A DNA stretch of 64,000 nt from Celoporthe dispersa. Taxonomy: Eukaryota; Ascomycota; Sordariomycetes; Diaporthales; Cryphonectriaceae. Of this stretch, positions 10,113-22,490 are shown one piece after another. The stretch lies in the NCBI GenBank assembly GCA_016584495.1, contig WAID01000003.1:3534001-3598000 (forward strand). The letters are read 5' to 3'. The translations under genes and the position numbers were made by a program. Within the stretch, counting starts at the first letter, position 1. Each line of letters opens with the position of its first letter. The notes under the pieces were generated by a model, which saw nothing but the letters and a program-made list of their open reading frames with translations, had not been told where the DNA came from and ran no database searches.

Positions 10113-13100
10113 CCTCGTGTCCGATGAGGCGGCGAAAACTCAGGCCTATGCTGTAGTGTCCAAGACAGGACGTAGCAGTTCTAGGGTCGGACCAGATCGA
10201 TGGGGATCGAAACCTGGAGGTGTAGAGCTGCGCTCGACGATGATGAGCCGAGGTGGTGTGGTGTATGGTTGGAGCGCGGTGACGTGCGGTATTCCAGGTG
10301 CCAAGGGCGAGGTCACAGGAGTACCCTTGGTGGAGAGTGCCCAGCAGGACAGGGTCCAGGAGCCTTTTACATATAGCAAGAGGTGAAGGGTTGGTGCAGT
10401 TGTGTGGGTGAGCGACACAGAGGCACTCGCAAGTCCTATGACGGGCAGGCCAGAGACACGTACCAGGCAGGACGGCTGACGAGCGCGGACGGTCAGAAAA
10501 GAAAGAAAGAGAGGGAGGAAGAGGGGGAGAGGGAGAAAGGGAGACACACGAGCAAAGAAAGGGACGAAGAGGAAGGGGAAGTCTCACCTCACAGTCCTGG
10601 CTCGGAAGATTAGATCTCCAACAGCAGTGAGACTCGGACTGAGCCTTGGGATGACTCGGTACTCGTGTGAATCAGATACCAGCGAGGATGACAAAACGCT
10701 GAGGGCGGCAGAGGATGAAAAGACGGGTCGATCCCACAGCACGCAGCTTCATTCCAGGCCGGGCGGAGGGGGGTCTGGAGATCAGAGGACGGACCGAGAC
10801 AGGAGGGGGGGAGGGGGAGAAAGAAAAACCTGGCAGGTACCTCTGCCAAGGTATTTATTTTGTGGTAGGCAGAACGAGACCCGAGGGCTGGGACATTAAG
10901 CCCTGTGAGGAGGATAATGGTGGATGCCAGAAGAGGTTCTGTGCAGCAAGATCCAGGTGGGTGGGCAGAGGCCTCTATTGGTCCAGAAGGGGTCGGTGGA
11001 GGAGGTGTGACTGGGTATCGCAGGTCGACGGAGGAGATTGAGGAGGGTGAAGGTGCGAGGTAGGGGCAAGGACAGGGAGATGGGGATTCGCGGGATCTCG
11101 TCGAGGCGTCGAGGACGCGAGGCGGGAGGTGGGAAGCCGGAGAGGAAAGGGGGGGTGAGAAGAGGGGTGGTTGGGCTGTAGGGGTAGGAGGGTGACGAAA
11201 AAGAAACATGCAAGATAAATTAGACGGGCACTAGAAAGAAAAAGGAAAGAAAACCCAGGAAATAAGTAGTATTTCGAGATCGGGCCTCGCGTGCGCGCGC
11301 GAGAGAGAGAGAAGAGGGGCAGTCAAGAACAGGCAGTATAGAAACAGCAGGGCAGGGAAAGAGGAGAGAGATCCCGACCTGGCCTCACCTGACCTTGACC
11401 TGATCTCGCCCAAGGCCCTGACGGCTTCATGGCACACCTGGCAGGAGCGAGAAATAGGTTGTTACTGCCGACTTATGCCCATGGCTAAGGGAGAGAGAGG
11501 GAAGGCAAGAACAAGGACCAGTAACAGTGACAGCAAGAGCAACCGGAAATAGGTGACATCAACATTCTGGTAGCCACTACAGGCAAGGTACCAGGATGTC
11601 GATGTATCATTTGGAGGGAAGGGACGAATATGTGTGACAGAGAGAGAGATGTATGGAGTACATACCATATACATACCACAGCTGATCACCAACCGCAGTT
11701 GGGGTCGAGAAGGAAAAAAAGTACGGGGGAGGGGGGTTTCCCCATCAACCACGATCAGATAATAATAATACTGCTGGATGGCACGACAAGTGGTACTGTG
11801 GGTGGTACATGGTATGGCGGCAGCGGGATTGCATGCTTATGGCCGTATGGACACACACGGACTTAATTAGTATGCCGTCCAGCCCAAGCACACTCCTCTT
11901 CTCACACAGGTGCGCGAGCGCCGTGGCTAGGCTGCCATAAGTCTGGTCCTGTGACCCGAGTCAGTCTCCTCCATGACGATGGTCAAGATGAGTGGATGAT
12001 GACAAAACATGCAGCCGGAGGACTCGGATGTTGTTGTTGCTGTGGTGGTGGTAGTAGTGGTGGTGTCGTGGTTCACGCCATGCTCCCGCTGTTTTTGTTA
12101 AGGTTGTAGATTTGGGTAATCCCGCCCGCCCCGCTTATTAATACGGCCCCACCCTCACGCCTTGTCGACCTCGACGGTATATACTGTTATAGTACGTACC
12201 GCAGTACCTTTAGTACCGCCATAGTACATAGGACAGCTGCCGTCATTACGCATGCGCTCACCCTCTCTCGCTCACATTCAGAGCAACCTGACGTCGTCCC
12301 TGCTGGTTGAGGCTTCTGGCGCACAACGTGCATGCTTCCTGCATGAACCTCCACTTTTTCCGGAAGGTCGCCTTGATGTCGCCTCCGCCGCTGTCGACCG
12401 ATATCGCGACCTTTCTCCTCTTCCGAAACTTGGATTTTGTTTTGTGACTTCTTTTTTCTTATTTCTCTCCCTTTTTTTTTATATATATTTTATTTTCTTA
12501 CTTTCCCCTTTAGGTACTTTTCTCCAACTCCAGCCCTTCCCCTCTTCTTTTGTTCAACCTCGCCTTTTTTTTTCTCCCCCTCCCTCCTCGTTGTATTGTT
12601 CGCTACGCCCTTTCCAGACCGATCATGGTTCCGAGCCCATAATTTATCTCCATCCTCGACAGCGACGTTGATCACAGGAAAGAGTCGGTCAGGAGGACGC
12701 TGCCTGGTGACTCACACGTGCCCATTCAAAATCTTACGGTCTGTTTTCGTTGATGCGTGCAGGAAAATCTTTCCGGGCCTTCCGCGACCTGTAGAGTGGT
12801 CCCCCTCCACAATAATCACGTCGTTCTGTGATCCGGTCTCCAACCTTCTGTGGGGTCTGCCTACTTTTGCTCCTCGTCCTCCCTGTGGCACCTCGTCTTG
12901 TCCCTCCCACCCCAGTCGTTTCCTCGTGGGGTTCAGCGTCATGAGCCCTCGTCGGTGTGAGCCGTAATAACTACTATGGCTTTGACCCGTCGACGTCAGC
13001 TGCCTCTGGCGCGGTCCAGATCTTGATGGTGTCATGGTGTCAGCCGGCTAACAGTCAGTCCGATCCCATGCCGTCGTGCTGTTGTGTAGTACAAGAGAGG

Positions 13101-14981
13101 AGTTACTATTATCCTCTGTTGCTTTACCTCGAGGCTTGTCACCTGACCGCAAGTAGCACTTGTGCGGGCCTACTCGTCTATGTCAGGCTATCATGCTGTA
13201 TCATCATCACGAAGGCTCCGGTGCATGCCCACGGTACAGGCGAGGTCTCGATATCTAGGACCTGGACTTTACTTCACATAATACTCAAGTTGTTTTTGTC
13301 TCTAGGTGAGTACGGATTGTCATAAATGCCACACGCCCGGACGTTCTTGTCGCTGTCTTCCCTTGATAGGCCACCTCGAGGCCTCAAGAACGATGACTTG
13401 TTCGCTCATTATCATGGTCAGCCTCGTCTCGTGCATTCAGGACTATCTTCCTCATATATTCGGGCAGCTGCCGTTGTGTCTTCAAGAATGCATGCGCAGT
13501 GCGGCTCAAGCTGCACACGCGCCAGAACTTTAAGCTTAATTTTAACATACACAGCCCTGTACAGCGCTGGCAATTCCCCTGGCGATCTCTCACGCGATGA
13601 CATAGCCTGCTCAGTGTCACTACGTAAAGACCTGGGTGGCCCCCTGGGAGTCAGCCTGGGAAAGGGTGTGGTGAGGGGAGGCGAGGGGCGAAAAGAGGAG
13701 GGGAGTGGACTTTGCCCTCATTGGCACGGACGACACCTTGGCGAGGATGTATCGACCAGAGGTATGTGGTGGTACTGTGTGCCTCAATTTGTGCCGGTCA
13801 CAGTCATCACAGTGCGTCCACGTGCGGTGTAGAGCTCCAAGCTCACGGAGCGTAATAACAATACAATACGTCTTTGTCAAATCAAAGGCCCCAAGTTCTT
13901 GCTCAACCAGCACCGTGGTGGCCTCATGTGGTTTCTCTCAACGGGTCAAGAACCCGGTCTAGACAACCCAGCAATCACAGTCTACATCTCCAGGGCAGTG
14001 GACTGTACTAGAAGAGATGCAAGATCGCTATCTAGATCTCTCATAATTACCATGCCCGTCTCACACAATGACTTGCGCCCCGTCGCTCGCTGAACAAAGT
14101 TAGATTGCGGTGTATGTGTCCAGGGAGGCATCACGCGATTTAGATCCATCACCACCTACTTTTGGCATCATCCCAGAAGAGCCCAATTACGAAGAAAGAA
14201 AAGTACATGTTCCCGATACTTCCGGAACTACATTCGGAGGGACCACACGTGCTGAACTTCCCGGGTACACCGGCATCTTGTACCTCGAAGTCACACCCGT
14301 TCGTCCCCCTTGTTCGCCACCACCGACCCCCCTCCCACCCTTCAGACACTGGAGAACCCGAGGGCGTGGGTCGCTGCATGTCACTGGGCAGGAGACAAAG
14401 AGAGAGTCTCGGAGGCTGACTGCTCATTTATTAGTAAGTAACAGCTGGGCCCCCAAGGCACATGGAGAGGATGAGATGGCCGATCTGCTACTGCCTTGGC
14501 CCTGAGGTTTCTAGACTAACGTCGGTCTCTCCAACAAAAGTAGGCCGTTCAGGAAAGCTTGTTAATCACTCACTTCCCCCAGGGAGCTTTGTGCCACTTT
14601 CTTTTCACAAAGAACATGAACATTCTCGGGGCTACCTAAGTACTTAGCCTTGGGAGCGGCGGACTGACATATCGCAATATCTCAATCACCATCCAACGAC
14701 TCACCTTCCCTTCCCACTGTGGTCTACCGTCGCCGTGATGCAAATGTTGCTCAACTCCCAAACGATCTGAAATTATTCGGGCTCAAATCCAGCCTGGCAA
14801 GTCAACAAGGTACGAAGTTCCGTTTACTTTGTGATAATAAAGAGATCAAAAGAAAAGAAAAGAAATCAACCCTAAGAACGCTTGCTTTTGTTCCTAGTCA
14901 TTATTATCCTTCCCGTGCCTGAGACAACCTGTTAACCCGTTGTAAATATGTGAGGAAAAGAAAGTCACCTGTTCCCAGAGC
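10113..14981. other. Large gene-poor region (about 4.9 kb)
   Basis: It starts with a long purine-rich plus strand (about 10490-10580 and 10780-10840), which is pyrimidine-rich in the sense of the upstream methyltransferase promoter. T-rich stretches occur near 12430-12590. Between 12170 and 12235 there are several short copies of GTAC/TAGTAC-type words. Open frames here are low-complexity or short, and none gives a recognisable domain on either strand. It could hold promoters, long leaders or a non-coding RNA; nothing in the sequence decides this. Confidence 0.45.
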
Positions 14982-17428
14982 TCACAGCCTCGCCCTGCCT
15001 GCCTGCAGCCTCTCCCAGTCCGCCCGCGTAAAAGGGACATAGGTGTCATCCTTGCCGCTGCGCTCGATCCAATAGACGGCATCGTCGTTTGACAGCTTGT
15101 CCGGGTCAACTCCCTCGCTCTTCAGCGGGATCTTGTTCTGCTTGTGATTTGCCGTGCTGTAGGCAGTGCGGGTGAGGCGGATGAAGACTGGTATGGCATA
15201 TTTGGGCAGTCTAGATCGGCAGTGCCTATGTGCAGGTTGATTTTTGTCAGTAGAAATTTCGTTGGCTCGCCCGCTACACCATGATTTTTCTTTCCAGTTT
15301 TTTTTTCAAGAAAAAAGGAAAAGGGTAGGAGAAGACATACCGCAGGAAGGCTGCAAAGTCAAAATGCCCCTTTTTCTCCTCTTCTATGGACAGTGCCACC
15401 GCACCCGCCCGTCCATCATGGCCAGGCAGCTGAACACCGTAGACGTTGGCCTCCACGATGCCGGGAAAGTCGCCCAGGGCATCTCCCACCTCGGTCGTGG
15501 AGACATTCTCGCCCTTCCACCGGAATGTGTCGCCCAGGCGATCACAAAAGAACCACCGGCCGTCCTGGTCCCGGCGCAGCGCGTCACCCGTGCGATAGTA
15601 GCAGTCGCCCTTCTTCAACACATCCCGCGCGATCTTCTTGGAGGTCGCCTCCTCGTTGTGCCAGTACCCACGAAATTCCCTCCCGGGCAGCTTGGATCCG
15701 GGTTCCAGCCTGACCAGGATCTCCCCTCCCTCCTCGAAGGGCACAGTCCTCACAAACCCCGTCTCTGGGTCACGCTCCAGAGCGCCGGTCTCGGCATCCA
15801 CCGCAACAGCGACGTGCCAGCCGCGCAGGGCCCACCGGACCAGGGCGCCGTGCAAGCCCAGTGCTTTGGCCGTGAAATCGCCCCGACAGGGGTTGGCCAG
15901 TCCAAACATCATCTCGGTGGAATTGTAGAACTCGAAGATGGTGTCGATGCCAAAGCGCTCGCGGAAGGGAATCCACACATCGGCGCGCAGGCCGTTGCCC
16001 CAGATGGTGCGGACGCTGTGGCACTTGTCGAGGGGCGAGGGGGGCTGGGCCATGAGGTAGCGCAGCGTCTCGCCCACGTAGATAAAGTAAGTCGCACGGG
16101 AAGCGCGAATATCAGACCAGAAGCTGCTAGAACTGAACCTAGTGCCTACGCAGACCGCGTCACCAATCTGTGTAAAGACACATCTGTTAGTAAAGCGGTC
16201 GGGAGTTGACTACCGAGAAAGGTCTGTCTTCTTATAAAGACGACGTCTGCTATTGGAAGAAGAAGGGCGGGGAGGGGGGTCACTAACTGCAAGTGCCGAG
16301 AGAGCCGAAAGCCCTCCTGTTAGGTGATGGTAAGGCATGCAGTTGTAGCCTCGCTGGCCGCCCACGCTGATAGGACTGTAGCCCTTCTTTCTCTGTCGGA
16401 CTGTTCAGCACAAGCTTTTTTAGACCCGGAGGAGAAGTCACGACTCCTTTTAGACGTACCACTGTCACAGCCAAAAGGCCGGCCAACATGGGGAAGATAA
16501 TGGCTTTGGGAAGACCGGTGGTGCCACTGTGGTTAGTTGGCGAAGGATTAGCACCCAGATATCGACGCGCCGCAAATGTAGAGCCGTAGCCACATATCAT
16601 TAAATAATACATGTTACTGGTCAAGTATTAGAAAGTGATGATACGCACCTGGTAAACGCCAGAGCCATAGGCGAGGGTGCCTGAGCCCTCTGCGAAGCTC
16701 ATCTGCCGGGCGGACGGGTTTCATGCCCAGAATCTGTCCACGAGCATCAGCTAACCTGATGATCTGATGACCAGTGGCCACCAGCTCAGGCCGGACGCCG
16801 TCCAGCCGACCTAGCATCTCGTCATCGCCGCCAGTGAGAATCAGCCTTGCCTGGGCAATCCCCATGCAGTGTAACAGTGCCTTGGAGGCAAGGTTGGTGT
16901 TGACCAGGGCCGGAGCAGCACCGATAGCTAGCAGGCCCAGCCAGGCACACATGAAGTCAGGGGAGTTGGCCATGTAGAAAACAACATGGTCACCTGGCTT
17001 GACATCCTGGGAGAGAAACCACTGGGCATACTGGTTGACCCTGGTGTAGGCCTGGTTGTACGAGAGACACTCCCCGTGGGACCAGAGGGCCTCGCCGTCT
17101 CCTTCTCTCTTGGCAGCCTCCTCGAAAAGATAATACAGGGACGTTCGACCGGTATTTGCTGTTTAGCAAAAAGTCAGCAGGTGTCAGTAGGTGGTCTAAT
17201 CAGTCCAGACTCTGCAAGGAAAATCTAGATGTCTCTTAATCTTTCTCCTCCACTAGCTGCTTTGAAAATCTTCTTACCAGCCTTAGCCACCTCCATGAAA
17301 GCCGCCCTACGGCCTAAGAGAAGGTCGATGTCCGACAGCAGACTGAATTTGGCATTGAGGTAGGAGAGCCCAGCAACAGCCGCGGCTACTGATCCTGCGA
17401 GGGTAGGAGCTGAAGCAAAGACCAGCAT
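14982..17428 (-). CDS. FAT1-type fatty acid transporter / very-long-chain acyl-CoA synthetase, one-base frameshift
   Basis: AMP-forming fatty acyl-CoA ligase of the FATP/FAT1 group, expected at ER, peroxisome or lipid-droplet membranes. Exons, in order: 17278-17428, 16649-17158, 16460-16526, 16288-16392, 15341-16167, 14982-15210. All junctions have GT-AG signals. The AMP-binding P-loop is split by a splice as FTS/GTTGLPKA. Later come YNCMPYHHLTGG, the YNSTE motif, the FATP/VLACS signature YRTGDALRRDQDGRWFF(C)DR and a Lys-containing C-terminus. In exon 16649-17158 the frame carrying RPADELRRG (about 16695-16720) and the frame carrying APSPMALAFTS (about 16651-16685) differ by one base. The exon phases also require one extra nucleotide, so a base is missing near 16680-16697. 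With it restored, 629 aa. The start at 17428 gives a hydrophobic N-terminus; a 10-nt first exon at 17510-17519 is an alternative. Confidence 0.87.
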
Positions 17429-19080
17429 CAGTAAGCAAGAACTTCCTTTCCACTCTGGACAGGGTCGAACAGGGTCAAGTTGGGAGGGAAAGGGCTGATG
17501 ATAACTTACAAATAGACATGGCTCAGCTGGCTGTTCGACGAAGCGGCGACGGTCAGTGTGATGGGTAAGCCACTGCGATGGGACAAGACTGGGGCAGGTG
17601 CCTGTAGAAGGCAAGTCTGTTAGAAGAATTGTGTTATGCCTCTACAGTCCAGAGGAAATGTAAGTTGAAGGTCTTACCCAACTGCTTCGAAGCCTTTGTC
17701 TGAAAGAAAACAAGAAACACAAGAAACAGTCACTGCATCCTTGTCAGAATGTCAGCCAGTCAGTCAGGCCTGGGTTTGAGAAACCCTCCCACTTGCAGAG
17801 TCAAGGCCCAGATCAGGGTCAGACTGATTCACTGCTTCATCTGATCATCAACTGCATGAGTCCTTTCCGTAGCGGGGTTTTTTTTCTTCTTAAAAAAGAA
17901 AAAAGATGCCGTGACAGATAGTGATAATGATAGTTGAGGGTCTGGGGTGCCATCATGATATTTTGCCACGTGCTGCCCAGATGGGTTCTCAATGTTCCCT
18001 CCCTCCCTTCTCCTCCTCCTGTAACGCGGATTTCGGGAGATAGACTAGATGCAAAAACCGTATCCGGATGCAAGTTCAACCAAGGTGGAGTTCCACCCCC
18101 TGCACCTCCTCTACATAGATTACGTCCTCTGCCGGATGGTTTCATTCATGCAAAGTAGATCCAGCTTTTGGCAGGGGTGTGTGCCCATGATGGCTGCAAC
18201 TCTCAAATTGTTGAGGACCTGTCATCAACAGCCGAGCCGAGTGCAGCTGCTACTAGAAGGTAATGGACCTAATTGGGGTAGATGCATACGGTACATGCTT
18301 ACTATAACACAGGTATTCTTATGAGGATCACAAACAAAGGATGGTCTGACCAGTCATAAATCACGATGTGAACCTCGGCTGGCTTGATTATATCCTCACC
18401 ACTTGTCCTCCTCACCTGACTCTCTATAGTGGCTGCCTGGCGCTGCTTGTTGTCTCAATATGCACTTCGTGCAATTAAGACCTTGGAAAGTTGTGTGGAT
18501 GCTCTGGTGCTGGGGGTCGAGTTGTGAACCTGGAATTCTCCCATGGTCTTTGCTCCCACTCCATCATTAGTCTGGGAGTAACCTGCTGTACTGATGGTCT
18601 CTGCGAAGTTTATAGTAGCAAGACTCAGCAAGAGACAATGTCCAGGGTTCTTCGTAGAGTGTCCTGTGTGTGGTTTGGTGCAAGTCAAATGACAGAGTGG
18701 GAAAGGGAATCCCTGGGGAGCCTTGGGCAAGTATGGCGAGCCAATATTGCCTGGGAGGTTGAGGGGGCGGGCTGCCAGCTGTGATCAGACCTCGCCAGCT
18801 GCGACGGACTGTTGTGGATGCACTAACAGTTGCATAAGTGATGCTGGTGTGCTCCTGATAAGCGCTATCTCCAGCCCACAACTGAGCCGTTTGGTAAAAT
18901 GTGAAGTGGGTCCCCAAGCCTTTGACAACCTACAGACAGGATTTCTTAACGCCCTCACAATTTTCCCATCCGACCAACCCACTACGCCTCTCCAGCAATC
19001 AGCACCAGCACCGCTGCCGACTCTCCTTCCCTCAATCTCTTCAGCATTCCCCCAAGGAAGTCTATTCAAAATCAGTCAAA
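17429..19080. other. Intergenic region between divergent FAT1-type gene and RPS19
   Basis: 1.65 kb between divergent genes. A 10-nt alternative first exon of the acyl-CoA synthetase may lie at 17510-17519. T/A runs occur near 17878-17905. No other gene recognised; the right end carries the RPS19 promoter and leader. Confidence 0.5.
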
Positions 19081-20038
19081 ATGGGTGGCGGTGTCTCTGT
19101 TCGCGATGTTGATGTAGGTCCCTCAACTTTTCCAACACACTGATCACCTGGCGATGACCTCAGCAACGATTCACCACCCTGAAAATCCGATGCTCGATCG
19201 CGCACCTTTTGTGCCACGGCCCCTTCGAACGGGAACTCTATACCCTTCACGGTCGACCGGACGTGTTACAATGGATGGGCATCGGGCATCGAGACAGCTG
19301 CTGGCAACAGCAAGAAAGACAAGAGACACACACATCATCGTTGAGAGCAGGCGTGAGGGAGTCGAAAGACTTCTGAAGACGGAATAATTGCTAATTCGAT
19401 GATGTCTTGCATCAATTCAGGCGCACAAGTTCATCAACGCATACGCTGCTTTCCTGAAGCGCCAGGGCAAGCTGCCCATCCCCGGTATGTAGCCATATAT
19501 GTGTATATTCATCTACCTGCCTAGGGCCCTTTGCTTCTGCCCCTCGAGGCCTCTTCTTGTCGCCATAGAGAAGCTAACGTGCATGTCAACTAGGTTGGGT
19601 CGACACTGTCAAGACCGGTCCCGCCAAGGAGATGCCTCCCCAGGACCAGGACTGGTTCTACATCCGCGCCGCCTCCGTCGCCCGCCACGTCTACATGCGC
19701 AAGACCGTTGGTGTTGGTCGCCTCCGCAAGGTTCACGGTACCGCCAAGAACCGCGGCTCTCGCCCTCCAAGCACGTCGATGCCTCCGGCTCCGTCGACCG
19801 CAAGGTTATGCAGTCCCTCGAGAAGATCGGTATCCTCGAGCAGGACGAGGAGAAGGGTGGCCGCCGTATCACCCAGGCTGGACAGCGTGATCTGGACCGT
19901 ACGTTTCTTTCTACAAACCACTTTGCCACAAGACAATGTTTATATCTGGCCTTGCTTGCTGACTCTCTTTTTTTTCCCTTGTATACAGGCATTGCCGCCC
20001 AGGCCGCTGCTGCCGACGAGGAGGAGGATGACGAGTAA
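19081..20038 (+). CDS. RPS19: 40S ribosomal protein S19 (eS19), one-base frameshift
   Basis: Structural protein of the small ribosomal subunit head, needed for 18S rRNA maturation; essential in yeast. Exons: 19081-19113, 19421-19484, 19594-19898, 19989-20038. The first intron is 307 nt, long as in many ribosomal protein genes. Conserved text includes SVRDVD-AHKFINAYAAFLKRQGK, PGWVDTVKTGPAKEMPPQD, VGVGRLRKVHGTAKNRGSR and ILEQDEEKGGRRITQAGQRD, with an acidic tail. Between GSRP and SKHVDASGS (19761-19768, CGCCCTCCAA) one base is missing: the upstream frame runs into an unrelated sequence, and the exon length is one short of what the splice phases require. With the base restored, 150 aa, the normal family length. 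A lesion in an essential gene points to a consensus error. Confidence 0.96.
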
Positions 20039-20500
20039 GCAAATCATCATGGTGGCGCGGTGCAGGAAATTTCACGGGTCGGTCATAGGCGTCTAAAATG
20101 GATTCATTCGGGATCTGATCTCTGATCATGCTTTGTTCTCGGGTTTGGGAAAATGATACCACGTCGATAATGATCCGTTGCTCCTATGTGCTGGTGATCC
20201 ATGCCGCGACAGGAATCTAATTCCAGGCAATCCTTGTGTCCCAGACAAAAGCAACAGCCCTGCGTGGCTAGGATTGATCAAACACCACGTCCCCAGTATG
20301 AGCTGGATACCAATGGCCAAGTATGGCCCTATCCACAATGCAAACATCAGCCTGAACTCACTGCCTTGATCTACACGGACGCAGTGCAGTACTATCATTG
20401 CCGGTGCTGTCTTTAAAGGGGGAGAGAGAGAGAGAGAGGAGAGCAGCCACGTAATATTGTAATGGTAGCGAGTAGCCCTCATTTCTTCCCTGGCCCAGAC
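20039..20500. other. Convergent 3' region, RPS19 / MDM10
   Basis: These 462 nt lie between convergent stop codons, with a short (GA)n run at about 20421-20440. Presumably two 3' UTRs; no gene seen. Confidence 0.5.
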
Positions 20501-22083
20501 TCAAGACGAGAACTGAACTGCTAGTCCAAGTCCCCTGAACGGCGCCTCCAGCCTTTTCAGGTCCACATCCGTCCCCAGGCTGAAGAGCAGGGACTTGTAA
20601 CGGCCTTCATACATGAGGCCTATCCTCATGTTTTGGTCGCAGCGGCACCTGAGCACACCTGCCGGGAACTCGTCCCCCGGTCGCTCCCTTGGGTTATCCA
20701 TATCTGCCGTGGCGGCACCCGCTGGGTCACCCACGTGGACACCAGCTTCATCGTCGTCGTTATCCAGCCTCCACTCCATCTTCGCCTGGAAGCTGCGCTC
20801 TCTCAGCCTCTTGGTCGGCACTTTATTCGCCACAGAAGCAGACGACTCGCCCCTCGCGATCTCTGTATCCGTCACAGCTGCGGTCCCGCTACTATCCACC
20901 TCCTCCGCGCTCGTCAGCACGGCACCGGATATCTCTCTCACCTCCAGCTGCTCCTCCTCCCGTATTTGGGTAGACACCGACCCTCCTTCTAGGCCCGCCA
21001 CCCTCGGCCTTCGCTTGTTCCAGAGCTCCATGCCCACTGCCCAGTCACTCTCATAGCTGTACAGGTTGAAGCCGAACTGCGACGCGAGAGTGTAGTCGCC
21101 CGCCATCACCGCATAGGTCGCGCTCATGTGGCCCACCAGATTGAACGTCAGCGTCGCGGTCAGCGGTGTGCCATGGTGCGTCGGAAGGGTCTGGAACCGC
21201 CCGCCCAGGCTGAGCCCGCCGCTCTTGTTTAGTGTGCCATAGTAGATCTCCCCGCCTGCGCTGAAACGGCCGTTGATACGCTCTTTATCACCAGAGGACG
21301 CATCGGTCGCGGCCCCACCGTTATTCTGATGGGCCGTGGAAGGCTGCGATGATGATGATAATGATGAGAGGGACTTTGATGTGGTTCGAGGGTATCACTG
21401 GTCTCTGACGAGGCCGGGTTCGTCACGTTCCACAGGCCCCGGAGGCCAAGCACGCCCCCGTCACTGGACGCGAGCGTCTCGATCCCAAACCGCCCTGCGG
21501 TGTCGTCCCACGACGCCAGGCCCAGCAGGGTCCCGCCGTGCCGTAGGTTCTCCTGGCTTACGGCCCTCAGCGCCAGGTTCACCTCGGGCGAGACCCTTGT
21601 GGAGAGCAGCGCCTCCAGGCGGGACTGCGGCAGGTACAGTCTCCCGTAGACCAGGCTGTGCCCGACCGCATGGCGGATGGCATGGCTGGACAGGGACCTG
21701 TAGCACCTGAGCAGGTTGGGCAGGGGGATCCTGTCGGAGCTGGAGACGGTGTCCGGGCTGAGCGGGCGGGTGGAGTACAGGTAGGAGATCCAGCCGTCCT
21801 TGATCCCGATACTGTAGCTGGTACCGAACTTGGGACGGACAAAGGAGGAGAGGGTGATGCGTGAGCCAGTGGGGGTTTGAAATCCCAGGAGGGAGCGCGC
21901 TGTGAGGTCTAGATTGGAGTACTGGGAGTCCTGTCAGCTGGAATCATCATGACACAGCAGACGACAGGTGGACAGTGAACGGAGAGAGAGAGAGAGAGAG
22001 AAAAAGCCCACACTATTGTCGTATGTGTTACCTCCACTGGATGTGATAAAGGCCTCCTGGAGGTAGTCGATGAAGTCACGCAT
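20501..22083 (-). CDS. MDM10: Mitochondrial distribution and morphology protein 10 (ERMES), one-base frameshift
   Basis: Beta-barrel of the mitochondrial outer membrane. It is part of the ERMES ER-mitochondria tether and also assists the SAM complex in TOM40 assembly. Exons 22012-22083 and 20501-21921 are joined by a phase-0 intron with donor GTGGGC, branch CTGAC and acceptor CCCAG. The join yields DNS-YSNLDLTARSLLGF, the family's N-terminal signature. Other matches are FGTSYSIGI, GRLYLPQSRLEALLSTRVSPE, RFSAGGEIYYGTLNKSGGLS, FNLVGHMSATYAV and the C-terminal LGLAVQFS. In the variable loop the frame shifts by one base at about 21380-21390: LEPHQ upstream, KSLSSLSSSS downstream, with an AAA run between them. 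One base is missing. Restored length is 497 aa, in the fungal range. Confidence 0.9.
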
Positions 22084-22490
22084 GGTGGACAGATCCCCTC
22101 AGTGTGTCTCTGCCATAGGAAGGTTGTGGTGGGTACAAGATGAGAAAGAATGAGGAAGAGGCAGAATCCCCAGTGCAGACCCTAGTACAGCCTGAGCCAG
22201 ATCTCCAGGTTGGCCAGGTCAGGCATGCCCTCTGGTCAGAAAAGCAGTCATCTGGGGAATGAGGTCATGAGGCTGTAAAAAGAAAATAGAAACAATGTTG
22301 TCAGTCCTTGTGAAGACGTGTATGGTAGTGCTTCTGTTAGTGAGCCTGCCTCTGCCTGTTGGTGAAGCTCCACAAAGCTCCCACTGCAAAGCTGAGACAA
22401 CCCGAGCCCTTAACAAATATGCCCCCCCTGTAGCCCTGAACCCTGCCACCCTGCCTCTCACCTTCCCTCAAGCCTCCCCTCACCCTCTGG
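22084..22490. promoter_or_regulatory. MDM10 upstream / deaminase gene downstream region
   Basis: 407 nt between tandem minus-strand genes. No named element seen. Confidence 0.35.

Noticed and set aside
10610..11209. 199-codon Ser/Pro-rich minus-strand frame
   Set aside because: Composition follows a purine/pyrimidine-biased stretch; no family similarity and no supporting splice sites.
8745..17428. Methyltransferase plus AMP-binding enzyme as a secondary-metabolite cluster
   Set aside because: They are about 5 kb apart with nothing between. There is no PKS, NRPS, terpene cyclase or P450, and the AMP-binding protein is a FAT1-type acyl-CoA synthetase.
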